DNA from: Anaerostipes caccae L1-92
GTDB taxonomy: Bacteria; Bacillota; Clostridia; Lachnospirales; Lachnospiraceae
Direction of reading: 5' to 3'
Length of the DNA stretch: 64,000 bases
Assembly (NCBI RefSeq): GCF_014467075.1
Contig: NZ_AP023027.1
Span: 2,421,501 to 2,485,500 of the forward strand
Position 1 is the first letter of the stretch. Every line of letters starts with the position of its first letter. The notes below the pieces were generated by a model. That model was not told where the DNA came from. It searched no databases and saw nothing but the letters and a program-made list of their open reading frames with translations. This document shows, in pieces, positions 8,427-16,653 of this stretch. The translations under genes and the position numbers were made by a program.

Positions 8427-9293
8427 TTATACAAGAGTTTTTGTCCATGCGATTGCCAATGCTCCGTAGCCTATGTGACATGCGATGCTCAGAGAGAGCG
8501 GGTCCATCTCAAAGTGATGGCCCGGAAAACGTCCTTTGATCTCTTCTGCCCAGAGAGCGGCTTCTTCCCTGCTTCCCGTATAGGCGGCCTGAATATTGAC
8601 ATCTTCTTTTTCCACAGACGGGCCAAACATTTCGTTCAGTTCCTTATCTACAGCCTCCAGCATTTTTTTCTTGGCAAGCTTCATCCCTCTTGCCTTCGTA
8701 AATGCATCCAGCTTTTCTCCCTTGATCTGAAGCACCGGCTTGATATTCAAAACAGAGCCGATGGCTGCAGCTGCGGGGGTAATCCTTCCCCCCTGCTTTA
8801 AATATTTTAATGTATCTACGGTTATAAAAATAGATGACTCCATCTTATGTTCTTCCAGTATGCTCTTTATCTCGGCCGCACCCATGCCCTGCTCTGCCAT
8901 CTTTTTGGCTTCCAGCACGGACTGCTTCTGGGTGACAGAAATCCTCTGGTTATTCACTACCTGGACTTTGCCGTCAAAGTCCTCTGCCAGCATATGAGCC
9001 GTCTCACAGGAACTGCTCAGGCCGCTGGACATAGGGATATGAACGATCTCATCATATTCTTTCAGCACCTTGTTCCACAAATCCATCACATCTCCCGGAG
9101 CAGGCTGAGATGTCTTGATATCCACGCCCTCCCCAAGTCTCTTATAAAATTCTTCCTGAGTCAGGGTAATATCCTCAAAATACAGCTTCTCATCAATATA
9201 GAACGGCATAGGCAGCACGTAGATCCCATACTCCCCTGCCTGATTCTGTGTGATTCCGCTGTTGCTATCTGTAATTACTGCAACTTTTCCCAT
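8427..9293 (-). CDS. DegV family fatty-acid-binding protein
   Basis: About 288 residues starting at the ATG at 9293 (AAAGGA site), five residues inside the longest frame. Seen: the N-terminal VAVITDSNSGIT, the TSQPAPGDV segment that forms part of the lipid-binding pocket, HIPMSSGLSSSCETA, and GGRITPAAAAIGSVLNIKPV. Known: DegV/FakB proteins bind a fatty acid and present it to FakA kinase for phosphorylation. Whether this one is a FakB cannot be told without the kinase gene, which is not in the window. A separate promoter lies between it and mogA. Confidence 0.9.
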   Translation of the reverse strand: MGKVAVITDSNSGITQNQAGEYGIYVLPMPFYIDEKLYFEDITLTQEEFYKRLGEGVDIKTSQPAPGDVMDLWNKVLKEYDEIVHIPMSSGLSSSCETAHMLAEDFDGKVQVVNNQRISVTQKQSVLEAKKMAEQGMGAAEIKSILEEHKMESSIFITVDTLKYLKQGGRITPAAAAIGSVLNIKPVLQIKGEKLDAFTKARGMKLAKKKMLEAVDKELNEMFGPSVEKEDVNIQAAYTGSREEAALWAEEIKGRFPGHHFEMDPLSLSIACHIGYGALAIAWTKTLV

Positions 9294-9342
9294 AACGAAT
9301 CCTTTCATGATTTTTAGGAACTATTGATAATCCCGTCCTTTT

Positions 9343-9372
9343 ATCATAACAAATGTTAGGGTATACAGTCAA
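9343..9372 (-). promoter_or_regulatory. Probable promoter of the DegV gene
   Basis: On the minus strand TTGACT (9372-9367), an 18-base spacer and TATGAT (9348-9343). It sits between the end of mogA and the start of the DegV gene, so the latter need not depend on the purine operon. Confidence 0.6.
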
Positions 9373-9376
9373 ATAT

Positions 9377-9877
9377 CTATTTCCCCGGATGTCCGCATTC
9401 CGATTCTTTTCCGCACAGGATACCCAGTCCGTGGGAAAGTGTGGGAAGGATACATTCCAGATTTTCTTTGACTGCTTTTGGGCTGCCCGGAAGATTTATG
9501 ATCAGCGTGCGCTTCCTTATGACAGAAACTCCCCGGCTTAACATTGCCCTCTTTGTAATCTTTAACGATTCCAGGCGCATGGCTTCGCTGATTCCAGGAG
9601 CAAGCCGTTCCGCGGCCTCAAGTGTGGCTTCCGGCGTCAGGTCCCGCTCTGAAAATCCGGTGCCTCCCGTGGTCAGGATCAGATCCGCCGTGTACTGGTC
9701 ACAAATCTCTATGAGTCTTCCTTTCAGCGGTTCTATCCCATCCGGAAGGATTTCAGCCGAAACCACTTCAAAGCCCTGCTCCTCTGTGATCCTTCGAATC
9801 AGCGGACCGCTTTCATCCCGGCGCTCACCTGCTGCTCCTTTATCACTCAGCGTGATGACTGCGATTCTGTATGCCAT
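9377..9877 (-). CDS. mogA: Molybdopterin adenylyltransferase MogA/MoaB
   Basis: About 166 residues from the ATG at 9877 (AGGAG site). Seen: AVITLSDKGAAGERRDESGP at the N-terminus, the molybdopterin-binding TTGGTGFSERDLTPEAT, and INLPGSPKAVKENLE near the end. Known: MogA activates molybdopterin by adenylation before metal insertion. It is the last gene of the minus-strand purine operon and directly follows the MOSC gene, with a 4-residue-scale overlap region. Its place here suggests cofactor supply for the xanthine dehydrogenase encoded 5 kb upstream. Confidence 0.93.
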   Translation of the reverse strand: MAYRIAVITLSDKGAAGERRDESGPLIRRITEEQGFEVVSAEILPDGIEPLKGRLIEICDQYTADLILTTGGTGFSERDLTPEATLEAAERLAPGISEAMRLESLKITKRAMLSRGVSVIRKRTLIINLPGSPKAVKENLECILPTLSHGLGILCGKESECGHPGK

Positions 9878-9888
9878 ATTTCTTCTCC

Positions 9889-10317
9889 TCATGCTCTTAT
9901 GATCTCATCATTTGCCCGAAGGGTCCCTCCGCGGACCACTCTCAGAAAGATGCCCTCTGTGGGCATAATGCATTTTCCGACCCTTTTGTAAATCTCGCAG
10001 TGGCTGTGGCACTCCTTTCCCCTCTGGGTCACTTCCAGAATCACCTCACCTGCCAGGAGACGATCGCCCACAGCAAGACCGTCCACATCGATTCCGGATA
10101 CAATAAGGTTTTCCCCAAAGTCTCCGTCCTCCACCTTTCCTCCCTGCTCGTTGAACTCTTTTATTTTCTCATATCCGAGAATACTGATCTGCCGGTGCCA
10201 TTTTCCGGCGTGGGCATCCCCCCGGATTCCAAACTCCTCAACGAGAAGTGCTTCTTCTACCGGACGTTTTACAGTCCCTTTTTTTTCACTGATACAGATT
10301 GCCTCAATCTTTCCCAC
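9889..10317 (-). CDS. MOSC domain protein
   Basis: About 142 residues from a GTG at 10317, chosen because GGAGG lies 6 bases upstream; the longer frame to 10443 runs through moaC and has no ribosome site. Seen: a beta-barrel sequence typical of MOSC domains, with LLVEEFGIRGDAHAGKWHRQ, GDFGENLIVSGID and the conserved Cys region QRGKECHSHC. Known: MOSC domains bind pyranopterin cofactors or sulfur; stand-alone forms are often encoded with moaC and mogA. It overlaps the 3' end of moaC by 14 bases. Probable role in molybdenum cofactor handling for the linked hydroxylase. Confidence 0.88.
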   Translation of the reverse strand: MGKIEAICISEKKGTVKRPVEEALLVEEFGIRGDAHAGKWHRQISILGYEKIKEFNEQGGKVEDGDFGENLIVSGIDVDGLAVGDRLLAGEVILEVTQRGKECHSHCEIYKRVGKCIMPTEGIFLRVVRGGTLRANDEIIRA

Positions 10318-10822
10318 TGCTGTCCTCCGTTTCTGGCATATTATCCGAAACATAGCGGAACGGTCCGCTTTTTCCTCCGGACTTCTCAAGAAGGTGAATG
10401 TCTCCCATAGACATGGACTTGCTGACTGCCTTGCACATGTCATATATGGTCAGAAGTGCGATCTGCACCCCTGTGAGCGCTTCCATCTCCACTCCGGTCT
10501 TTCCCGTTGTCTTCACCGTACAGACAGCCCTGATCGAATAATCTTCTTCCCGCATCTCAAAGTTCACGCTGCATTTATGGATCAGCAGTACATGACACAT
10601 AGGAATCAGACTGCTGGTCTGTTTTGCCCCCATAATGCCTGCGATCCTGGCCACCGAAAGTACATCGCCTTTTTCTACCTGCTTCGTCTTGATCTTTTGA
10701 TAGACCTCTTTTCCGACAAAGATTCTGCCCTGTGCAGCCGCTTCTCTTTTTGTATTTTCTTTGTCTGACACGTCCACCATGACGGCGTTGCCGTTCGTGT
10801 CAAAATGTGAAAAATCGTTCAT
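10304..10822 (-). CDS. moaC: Cyclic pyranopterin monophosphate synthase MoaC
   Basis: About 172 residues from the ATG at 10822 (AGGAGAG site). Seen: VMVDVSDKENTKREAAAQGR at the N-terminus, KGDVLSVARIAGIMGAKQTS, the active-site SLIPMCHVL, and GVEMEALTGVQIALLTIYDM. Known: MoaC forms cyclic pyranopterin monophosphate, the first stable intermediate of molybdopterin synthesis, working with MoaA. MoaA, MoaD and MoaE are not encoded in the window. The gene lies 5 bases after the MoeA-like gene in the purine operon. Confidence 0.95.
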   Translation of the reverse strand: MNDFSHFDTNGNAVMVDVSDKENTKREAAAQGRIFVGKEVYQKIKTKQVEKGDVLSVARIAGIMGAKQTSSLIPMCHVLLIHKCSVNFEMREEDYSIRAVCTVKTTGKTGVEMEALTGVQIALLTIYDMCKAVSKSMSMGDIHLLEKSGGKSGPFRYVSDNMPETEDSSGKD

Positions 10823-10827
10823 CTCTC

Positions 10828-11847
10828 CTACCTTCCAAATCCGCAGTCCGGATAAGTGCACGGATCACACTGCATGCAAAATCCTCCATGCGCCATTTTT
10901 ATAAAATCTTCTCTTGTAAGCTTTTCCCCGGCCAAAAGTCTCGGCACCGCCAGATCAAACACCGTGCGCTTCGAGTACATGACACAGCCCGGCAGTCCCA
11001 CAACCGGAATTCCTTTTACATAGGAAAGCATAAACATAGTTCCCGGAAGCACAGGGCTTCCGTAAGTGACCGCCTCACCGCCGCAGTCTCTGATAGCAGA
11101 GGGCGTCACGTCATCCGGGTCCACACTCATGCCGCCGGAAACCTGGACCATATCCGCACCCTGTCCGATAAAATCAAGGATTGCATTTGTGATTTCTTCT
11201 TTCTCATCTCCCGGAAACACCTGACCGATGATCTCTCCGTCCAGTTCTTCTGCTTTTCTTTTAAGCACCGGACCAAACTTATCCTCAATACGCCCGTCAG
11301 CGATCTCTGAACCGGTGGTCACGATTCCGATTTTTGTATGACGAAACGGCAGGACTTCGATCAGCGGGCCTTTCTCTTCACAGAGTTTCTCAAACTGTAA
11401 AAGCATGTCTTCCTCTGTCACGAGAGGAATCACTCTTGTGCCTGCCAGAACCTTTCCCTCTTCCACTGTCTTTCCGGAGTGGATGGTGGAAAAGCACACA
11501 TCTTTTAAGCCGTTTAACTCGTACAGAAGATCGATATTAATTCTTAAGACACCCCGGCAGGATGCCCTGAGCTCAATTTTCCCTTCTCTCGGTTCTCCGT
11601 AAGAGATATTTGCTCCGGCGGCGGCTTTTACCATCCGCTGCGCCGCATCATCCTCGTGGACATATCCTTCTTCCAGGTCCCAGACATAGAGATAACGCTT
11701 GCCGATATCCAGCAGCTTTTCGATATCCTCTTCCTTCACTACATGCCCCTTCTTAAATGCCCGTCCTTTAAACTTGCCCGGCACGATTTCTGTCATATCA
11801 TGACAGAGCACCATGCCCACAGCATCCTGAACCCGTACTTTCTTCAT
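10828..11847 (-). CDS. MoeA-like molybdopterin-binding protein with Cys-rich tail
   Basis: About 339 residues from the ATG at 11847 (AAGGTGAG site). Seen: the N-terminal segment VRVQDAVGMVLCHDMTEI, as in MoeA-like proteins, a middle MoCF-binding domain with IGIVTTGSEIADGRI and VSGGMSVDPDDVTPSAI, then GLPGCVMYSKRTVFDL. The last 20 residues carry four cysteines spaced C-x2-C-x2-C-x4-C, which could bind a metal or Fe-S cluster. Known: this family acts in molybdenum insertion and is often encoded beside selenium-dependent molybdenum hydroxylases. It starts 4 bases after yqeB ends. Confidence 0.88.
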   Translation of the reverse strand: MKKVRVQDAVGMVLCHDMTEIVPGKFKGRAFKKGHVVKEEDIEKLLDIGKRYLYVWDLEEGYVHEDDAAQRMVKAAAGANISYGEPREGKIELRASCRGVLRINIDLLYELNGLKDVCFSTIHSGKTVEEGKVLAGTRVIPLVTEEDMLLQFEKLCEEKGPLIEVLPFRHTKIGIVTTGSEIADGRIEDKFGPVLKRKAEELDGEIIGQVFPGDEKEEITNAILDFIGQGADMVQVSGGMSVDPDDVTPSAIRDCGGEAVTYGSPVLPGTMFMLSYVKGIPVVGLPGCVMYSKRTVFDLAVPRLLAGEKLTREDFIKMAHGGFCMQCDPCTYPDCGFGR

Positions 11848-11851
11848 CGTC

Positions 11852-12670
11852 TCACCTTCTTCGCTGTCCTTTCTCACCGGCACATATAAGCTGAAGCACA
11901 CTGCCGGCGATGCACCTTGCCTTATCTGAAATCGTAAAACAGTTATCTCTTTCTCCGATCCTGGGATCAATATCCGCGATCTTAAATCCTTTTTTCACCG
12001 GGTAGCCGTCCCGGATGAGTCCCCGGACGATCCCGTCAAGAGATGCGAATACAGACACCTCTGTGCCGCCGTCTTCTCTGATCACGGCAATGACATCGTC
12101 CTTTTTTACCTGTGCGGCAATCCCGGTCCGCCCGTACAGGATTCCTTCTGCCGGAGCGTGAATGACTCTTTCTTTCCCGTATCCCATAATCCTGCCGGGA
12201 ACGCCTGTGTCAGCCATGGCAGGACCTTCTTCGATGACCCTTCCGAGGTTATGGCCCCGCATCGTCTCGATCACATAATCCACATCTTTGCCTGCGCTAA
12301 ATCCCGGTCCCAATCCAATGGTCAGCTTTGCCATATCCCTTCTGGTCCCAAGGTTTCTTTTTGCAAGAATAGCATCCACCACCACATCGGGTTTTATCTC
12401 TCTGATAGAATCCCCCTCCGAATCAACAAGCACCACAGGTCTTGACGGATTAACCATGTCCATGGCTTCCTCCAGAGAATCTGCATGCACAGCGGTCAGG
12501 CCCTCCACAGATGCAGTTTTTTCATAGACGGCTTCACAGAATGCCACCTGCCTGCGGATAGCAGACGGATGTTCTGTCTCTAAGACAAGGACCGGATATC
12601 CGGCCCTGCTCAGCTGATAAATGGTCCCGGTGGCAATGTCCCCGCCGCCTCTTACAACGATTGGCTTCAT
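11852..12670 (-). CDS. yqeB: Selenium-dependent molybdenum hydroxylase system protein YqeB
   Basis: 272 residues. Seen: an N-terminal Rossmann-like VVRGGGDIATGTIYQLSRAG, VVLVDSEGDSIREIKPDVVVDA, GLGPGFSAGKDVDYVIETMRGH, and a C-terminal biotinyl-like segment with PAEGILYGRTGIA. Known: YqeB (EF2563 family) occurs with selenium-dependent molybdenum hydroxylases and is thought to act in maturation of their labile-selenium site; its biochemistry is not settled. The start overlaps the hydA stop by ATGA. YqeC and SelD, other members of the set, are absent from the window. Confidence 0.9.
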   Translation of the reverse strand: MKPIVVRGGGDIATGTIYQLSRAGYPVLVLETEHPSAIRRQVAFCEAVYEKTASVEGLTAVHADSLEEAMDMVNPSRPVVLVDSEGDSIREIKPDVVVDAILAKRNLGTRRDMAKLTIGLGPGFSAGKDVDYVIETMRGHNLGRVIEEGPAMADTGVPGRIMGYGKERVIHAPAEGILYGRTGIAAQVKKDDVIAVIREDGGTEVSVFASLDGIVRGLIRDGYPVKKGFKIADIDPRIGERDNCFTISDKARCIAGSVLQLICAGEKGQRRR

Positions 12671-14034
12671 AACATATGAGGTCCTCTCTTTATAAATTTT
12701 CCTTGTTTTTCTTTCACGACTCTTCCTCCGTCGGTCACAAGGCAGCCTCGCAGGAAAACTTTGTCGATGGTTCCCTTTATTTTTATCCCCTCAAACGGGG
12801 CATAATCCACATTCTGTTCCTGTGTCCGGGCAGTGATGATATCTTCACCCTCCGGATCAAGCACAGCGATATCCGCATCGCTTCCTTCGATGATACAGCC
12901 TTTCTCTGGATAAAGTCCGTAAAGCTTCGCAGGGTTCTCTGACAGCAACCGGCACATCTGCTGGGGTGTCAGCCTGCCTGAGCCCACTCCATAAGTATAA
13001 AGTAAAACGGCTCTGGTTTCCACCCCCGGCATCCCGTTTGGAATTCTGGTAAAATCATCCTTTCCCATATTCTTCTGTTCCACCGTAAAACTGCAGTGAT
13101 CCGTGGACACTGTCTGAATTTTTCCCGTCCTTAGTCCTTCCCAGAGTACTTCCTGGTGTTCCTTCTTCCTTAAAGGCGGGGAACAGACATAATTTCTTCC
13201 ATCTTCTCTGCGCTCATAAAAAGACTCATCCAGCAGCAGATACTGGGGGCAGGTCTCCGCAAACACCGTCTGTCCGCTGTTTCTCGCCCTCTCGATGACA
13301 TCGAGCGCCTCCCTGCATGTGAGATGGACGACGATCACCGGAATATCCACCTCTTTTGCGATTGCCAGCAGCCGGTTGACTGCCTCCGCTTCCGCCCCGT
13401 CAGGCCTTACCCTCGGATGGGCATCGGCTCCCAAATCCCCTCTCTTTTTCGCCTCTTCTGTCAGCGCATCGATCATTCCTGCGTTTTCACAGTGGACGCC
13501 TGTAATGCCGCCGATCTCTTTCATTTTCCTGAGCGCCATAAAAATATCATGGTCATTTAGGATCATGTCCTGGTACGTCATATAAAGTTTAAACGATGTG
13601 ATCCCTTCTTCCATCATATGCTCCATAGACTCAGCCGTCTGCTCATTCCAGTCGGAAATTGCCATGTGGAAGGAATAATCACAGGAACTTCTGCCGTCCG
13701 CCCGCATATGCCAGTTTTCGAGTGCCTTCTCCAGCGTTTCGCCTTTATACTGGGTGGCAAAATCAATGACCGTCGTAGTGCCTCCCTTTATGGCCGCCCT
13801 GGTCCCTGTGTCAAAATTATCTGCCGTCACTGTCCCTGCGACTTCCAGCTGAAAATGGGTGTGAGCGTCAATGAAACCGGGAAACAAAAGTTTCCCGGTC
13901 ACATCGATAACAACGGCCTCCGGATCATTAAGATCCGGTCCTGTCTTTGCTATTTTCTCATTTTCAATCAGAACGTCGGCTTTCTTCATCTGGTCTCCGG
14001 ACACAAATGTCCCATTTTTCAATAAGTATTTCAT
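12667..14034 (-). CDS. hydA: Dihydropyrimidinase/hydantoinase-type cyclic amidohydrolase
   Basis: About 455 residues from the ATG at 14034 (AAGGAGG site); the longer frame reaching 14205 overlaps the xanthine dehydrogenase gene. Seen: the metal-binding FPGFIDAHTHFQ, the carboxylated-Lys site TSFKLYMTYQD, HCENAGMIDALTEEAKKRG, VVHLTC and the final metal Asp in STDHCSFTVEQK. Length and motifs match the dihydropyrimidinase/D-hydantoinase family. Known: the E. coli counterpart hyuA lies in the same yge cluster. In this setting it would open a ring derived from a reduced purine; the exact substrate is inference. Confidence 0.92.
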   Translation of the reverse strand: MKYLLKNGTFVSGDQMKKADVLIENEKIAKTGPDLNDPEAVVIDVTGKLLFPGFIDAHTHFQLEVAGTVTADNFDTGTRAAIKGGTTTVIDFATQYKGETLEKALENWHMRADGRSSCDYSFHMAISDWNEQTAESMEHMMEEGITSFKLYMTYQDMILNDHDIFMALRKMKEIGGITGVHCENAGMIDALTEEAKKRGDLGADAHPRVRPDGAEAEAVNRLLAIAKEVDIPVIVVHLTCREALDVIERARNSGQTVFAETCPQYLLLDESFYERREDGRNYVCSPPLRKKEHQEVLWEGLRTGKIQTVSTDHCSFTVEQKNMGKDDFTRIPNGMPGVETRAVLLYTYGVGSGRLTPQQMCRLLSENPAKLYGLYPEKGCIIEGSDADIAVLDPEGEDIITARTQEQNVDYAPFEGIKIKGTIDKVFLRGCLVTDGGRVVKEKQGKFIKRGPHML

Positions 14035-14059
14035 CGAAAACCGCCTCCTTTTTATATGA

Positions 14060-16627
14060 TCATGATTTCTTTTTTCTTGCATATGGTGTGTTCTTAAGCG
14101 GAAGTTTCTGCTCAAATATACCATTCTTTTTATAATACGCAGAGGCCACAGCCGGTGCCGTTGGGATGGACGTGATCTCTCCGACTCCGATGGCTCCGCA
14201 TGCAACCGGAAGTCCTGCTTTCTCTACGATCCGGCTCTCCACCTCCGGCACTTTATCTGCCCTGAAAAGTCCCAGGGTTCCGTATTTTGCCGTCGGCTTC
14301 AGCTTTTCATCGATCGGATACTGTTCGGTCAGCGCAAATCCAAGGGACATCACCACACCGCCTTCGATCTGCCCTTCCACCGAGAGAGGGTTGATGGCTT
14401 TCCCCACATCATGGGCCGCCACCATCTTTTTGATCGTTCCGTCCTCATTCAGCACACAGACCTGAGTGGCATATCCGTAAGCCACGTGGGACACCGGATT
14501 TTTCTTATCGCTTCCCATCGGATCGGTCTCTGCCAGATATTCCCCATAGAATTCCTGTCCCTCCAGATCCGTGATGTTCTTTCCCCTGACCGCTTCGTTG
14601 TAGAGAGCGCATGCCCTCCTTACCGCCTCACCGGTGACCAGCGTCTGCCTGGAACCGGAAGTCGTCCCGGAATCGGGAGCCAGGATGGAGTTGGAAGCCT
14701 CATAGACGATATCATCTCCGGACAGTCCGGTCTCTTCTCCGACTACCTGGACCAAAACAGTCCCAAGTCCCTGTCCGATACAAGATGCACCGCTTCTTAT
14801 ATGAAGTTTCCCACTGATCACCTTCAAAATACATCGTCCGGTGTCCGGGATGCCCACGCCGACTCCGGCGTTCTTCATGGCACAGGCGATGCCTGCGTCC
14901 GGATACTCGTCGATAACGTCTTTTACTGCCTCTAATGTCTCTGCCAGTCCTGTGGAGTCATCCACAATCTGTCCGTTGGGAAGTTCCTGTCCTGGCCGTA
15001 TGGCGTTGCGGTAGCGGATCTCCCACGGAGAGATTCCCACTTTCTCCGCCATCAGTGTCAGAACCATCTCCAGCCCGAAACAGCTCTGGGTCACGCCAAA
15101 CCCCCGGAACGCGCCTGCCGGTGGATTGTTTGTATAGTACGCCCGGCCTTCGATCTCAAAATTCTGGTAATTGTACGGACCTGCCGCATGGGTACAGGCC
15201 CTCTGAAGCACGGGTCCCCCGAGGGACGCATAGGCTCCGGTGTCAGAGATGATACTTGCCTTCACTCCCTGAATGATTCCATTATCGTCACATCCCATGG
15301 TAAATTCCATATCCATAGGGTGACGCTTCGGATGGATCAGGATGCTCTCGTCTCTGGTTAGTTTCACCTTCACGGGTCTTTTTAAAAGGTAGGTAGCCAA
15401 TGCCGCATGGTGCTGGACCGTCATATCTTCTTTTCCGCCGAAGCCGCCGCCCACCAGCTTATTTTCCACATACACCTTTTCCGGCGAAATGCCGAGCATT
15501 TCATAGCATTCCCTCTGGGTATCATACACTCCCTGATCCGAGGAGTAAACTTTCACTCCGTCTTCTTTATATGGAAAAGCCACTGCGCACTCCGGTTCCA
15601 GAAATGCATGTTCTGTCCACGGAGTATGAAACTTTTTGCTGATCACATGTCTGGAATTTTTAATGGCTTCCTCTGCATTCCCCCGGCATACGTATTCTCT
15701 TGCCAGGAGGTTGCCGTCACTGTGCACGAGGGGCGCATCGTCTCTCATGGCTTCGTAAGGGTTCTTCACCGGAGTGAGTTCTTCATATTCGACCCTCACC
15801 AGTTTTTTCCCCTCAACTAACGCCTCCTCGCTCTCAGCCACCACGAGGGCAATGGAATCTCCCAGATATTTTGTCGTTGTACCTTCCGGGATCAGCACAT
15901 ACCAGTCCCGTTTCAGATGTCCGGTCCGGACATTCCCCGGGATATCCTTTGCCGTGATCACGGCCTTCACACCGGGAACGGCAAGGGCCTTTGAGCCATC
16001 GACGGACAGCACCTTTGCCCTGGCATATTCCGAGCGGACGGCGCTTGCAAAAAGCATGCCTTCCATCTCGATGTCATCCGTATACTCCCCGGTACCCAGT
16101 ACCTTTTCTCTCACATCCAGCCGATGGACTCTCTCGCCCACCTTCCACTGTCCGTTCTCCTTCGGAATCTTCTTTCCCTCCCGGAAAAGTCTGGCCGCAA
16201 GTTCCACCGCATCCATGATCTTTTTATATCCGGTGCAGCGGCAGATGTTATTCCTGAGTGCGAAAGCAATCTCCTTCCTCGTCGGATTCAAATTTACATC
16301 CAGGAGACCCTTGGCGCAGATGACCATTCCCGGAATACAAAAACCGCACTGGACGGCCCCCGCCTCCCCGAATGCATAGATGAAAACCTCTTTTTCCTCC
16401 TCGGGAATACCTTCCACCGTGAGAATCTCTTTGCCGTCCATCTTTGACATCATCGGGATGCAGGCTTTCACAGCCTTCCCGTCCAACAGCACCGTACAGG
16501 TACCGCAGGCTCCCTGGCTGCACCCGTCTTTGACAGATTTAAGCTTCAGTTCGTCTCTCAAAAAACGGATCAGTTTCTGGTCCTTTTCCACAACATATTC
16601 TTTTTTATTGACCGTACATCGGAACAT
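14060..16627 (-). CDS. xdhD: Xanthine dehydrogenase, fused 2Fe-2S and molybdopterin subunits
   Basis: 855 residues in one chain. Seen: an N-terminal domain with two cluster motifs, CSQGACGTC and CGFC with ICRCTG (residues about 35-150), then the molybdopterin domains with KLVGGGFGGKED, GAFRGFGVTQ, GQGLGTVLVQVVGEETG and the catalytic-Glu region GAIGVGEITS. There is no FAD domain, so electrons must leave to another protein; YgfK, encoded upstream, is a candidate. Known: E. coli XdhD and enterococcal selenium-dependent xanthine dehydrogenases share this fused plan. The GGAGGG site fixes the start. Substrates are likely xanthine, hypoxanthine or related purines. Confidence 0.92.
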   Translation of the reverse strand: MFRCTVNKKEYVVEKDQKLIRFLRDELKLKSVKDGCSQGACGTCTVLLDGKAVKACIPMMSKMDGKEILTVEGIPEEEKEVFIYAFGEAGAVQCGFCIPGMVICAKGLLDVNLNPTRKEIAFALRNNICRCTGYKKIMDAVELAARLFREGKKIPKENGQWKVGERVHRLDVREKVLGTGEYTDDIEMEGMLFASAVRSEYARAKVLSVDGSKALAVPGVKAVITAKDIPGNVRTGHLKRDWYVLIPEGTTTKYLGDSIALVVAESEEALVEGKKLVRVEYEELTPVKNPYEAMRDDAPLVHSDGNLLAREYVCRGNAEEAIKNSRHVISKKFHTPWTEHAFLEPECAVAFPYKEDGVKVYSSDQGVYDTQRECYEMLGISPEKVYVENKLVGGGFGGKEDMTVQHHAALATYLLKRPVKVKLTRDESILIHPKRHPMDMEFTMGCDDNGIIQGVKASIISDTGAYASLGGPVLQRACTHAAGPYNYQNFEIEGRAYYTNNPPAGAFRGFGVTQSCFGLEMVLTLMAEKVGISPWEIRYRNAIRPGQELPNGQIVDDSTGLAETLEAVKDVIDEYPDAGIACAMKNAGVGVGIPDTGRCILKVISGKLHIRSGASCIGQGLGTVLVQVVGEETGLSGDDIVYEASNSILAPDSGTTSGSRQTLVTGEAVRRACALYNEAVRGKNITDLEGQEFYGEYLAETDPMGSDKKNPVSHVAYGYATQVCVLNEDGTIKKMVAAHDVGKAINPLSVEGQIEGGVVMSLGFALTEQYPIDEKLKPTAKYGTLGLFRADKVPEVESRIVEKAGLPVACGAIGVGEITSIPTAPAVASAYYKKNGIFEQKLPLKNTPYARKKKS

Positions 16628-16653
16628 ACCTATCCCTCCATTCCCGTCACATC

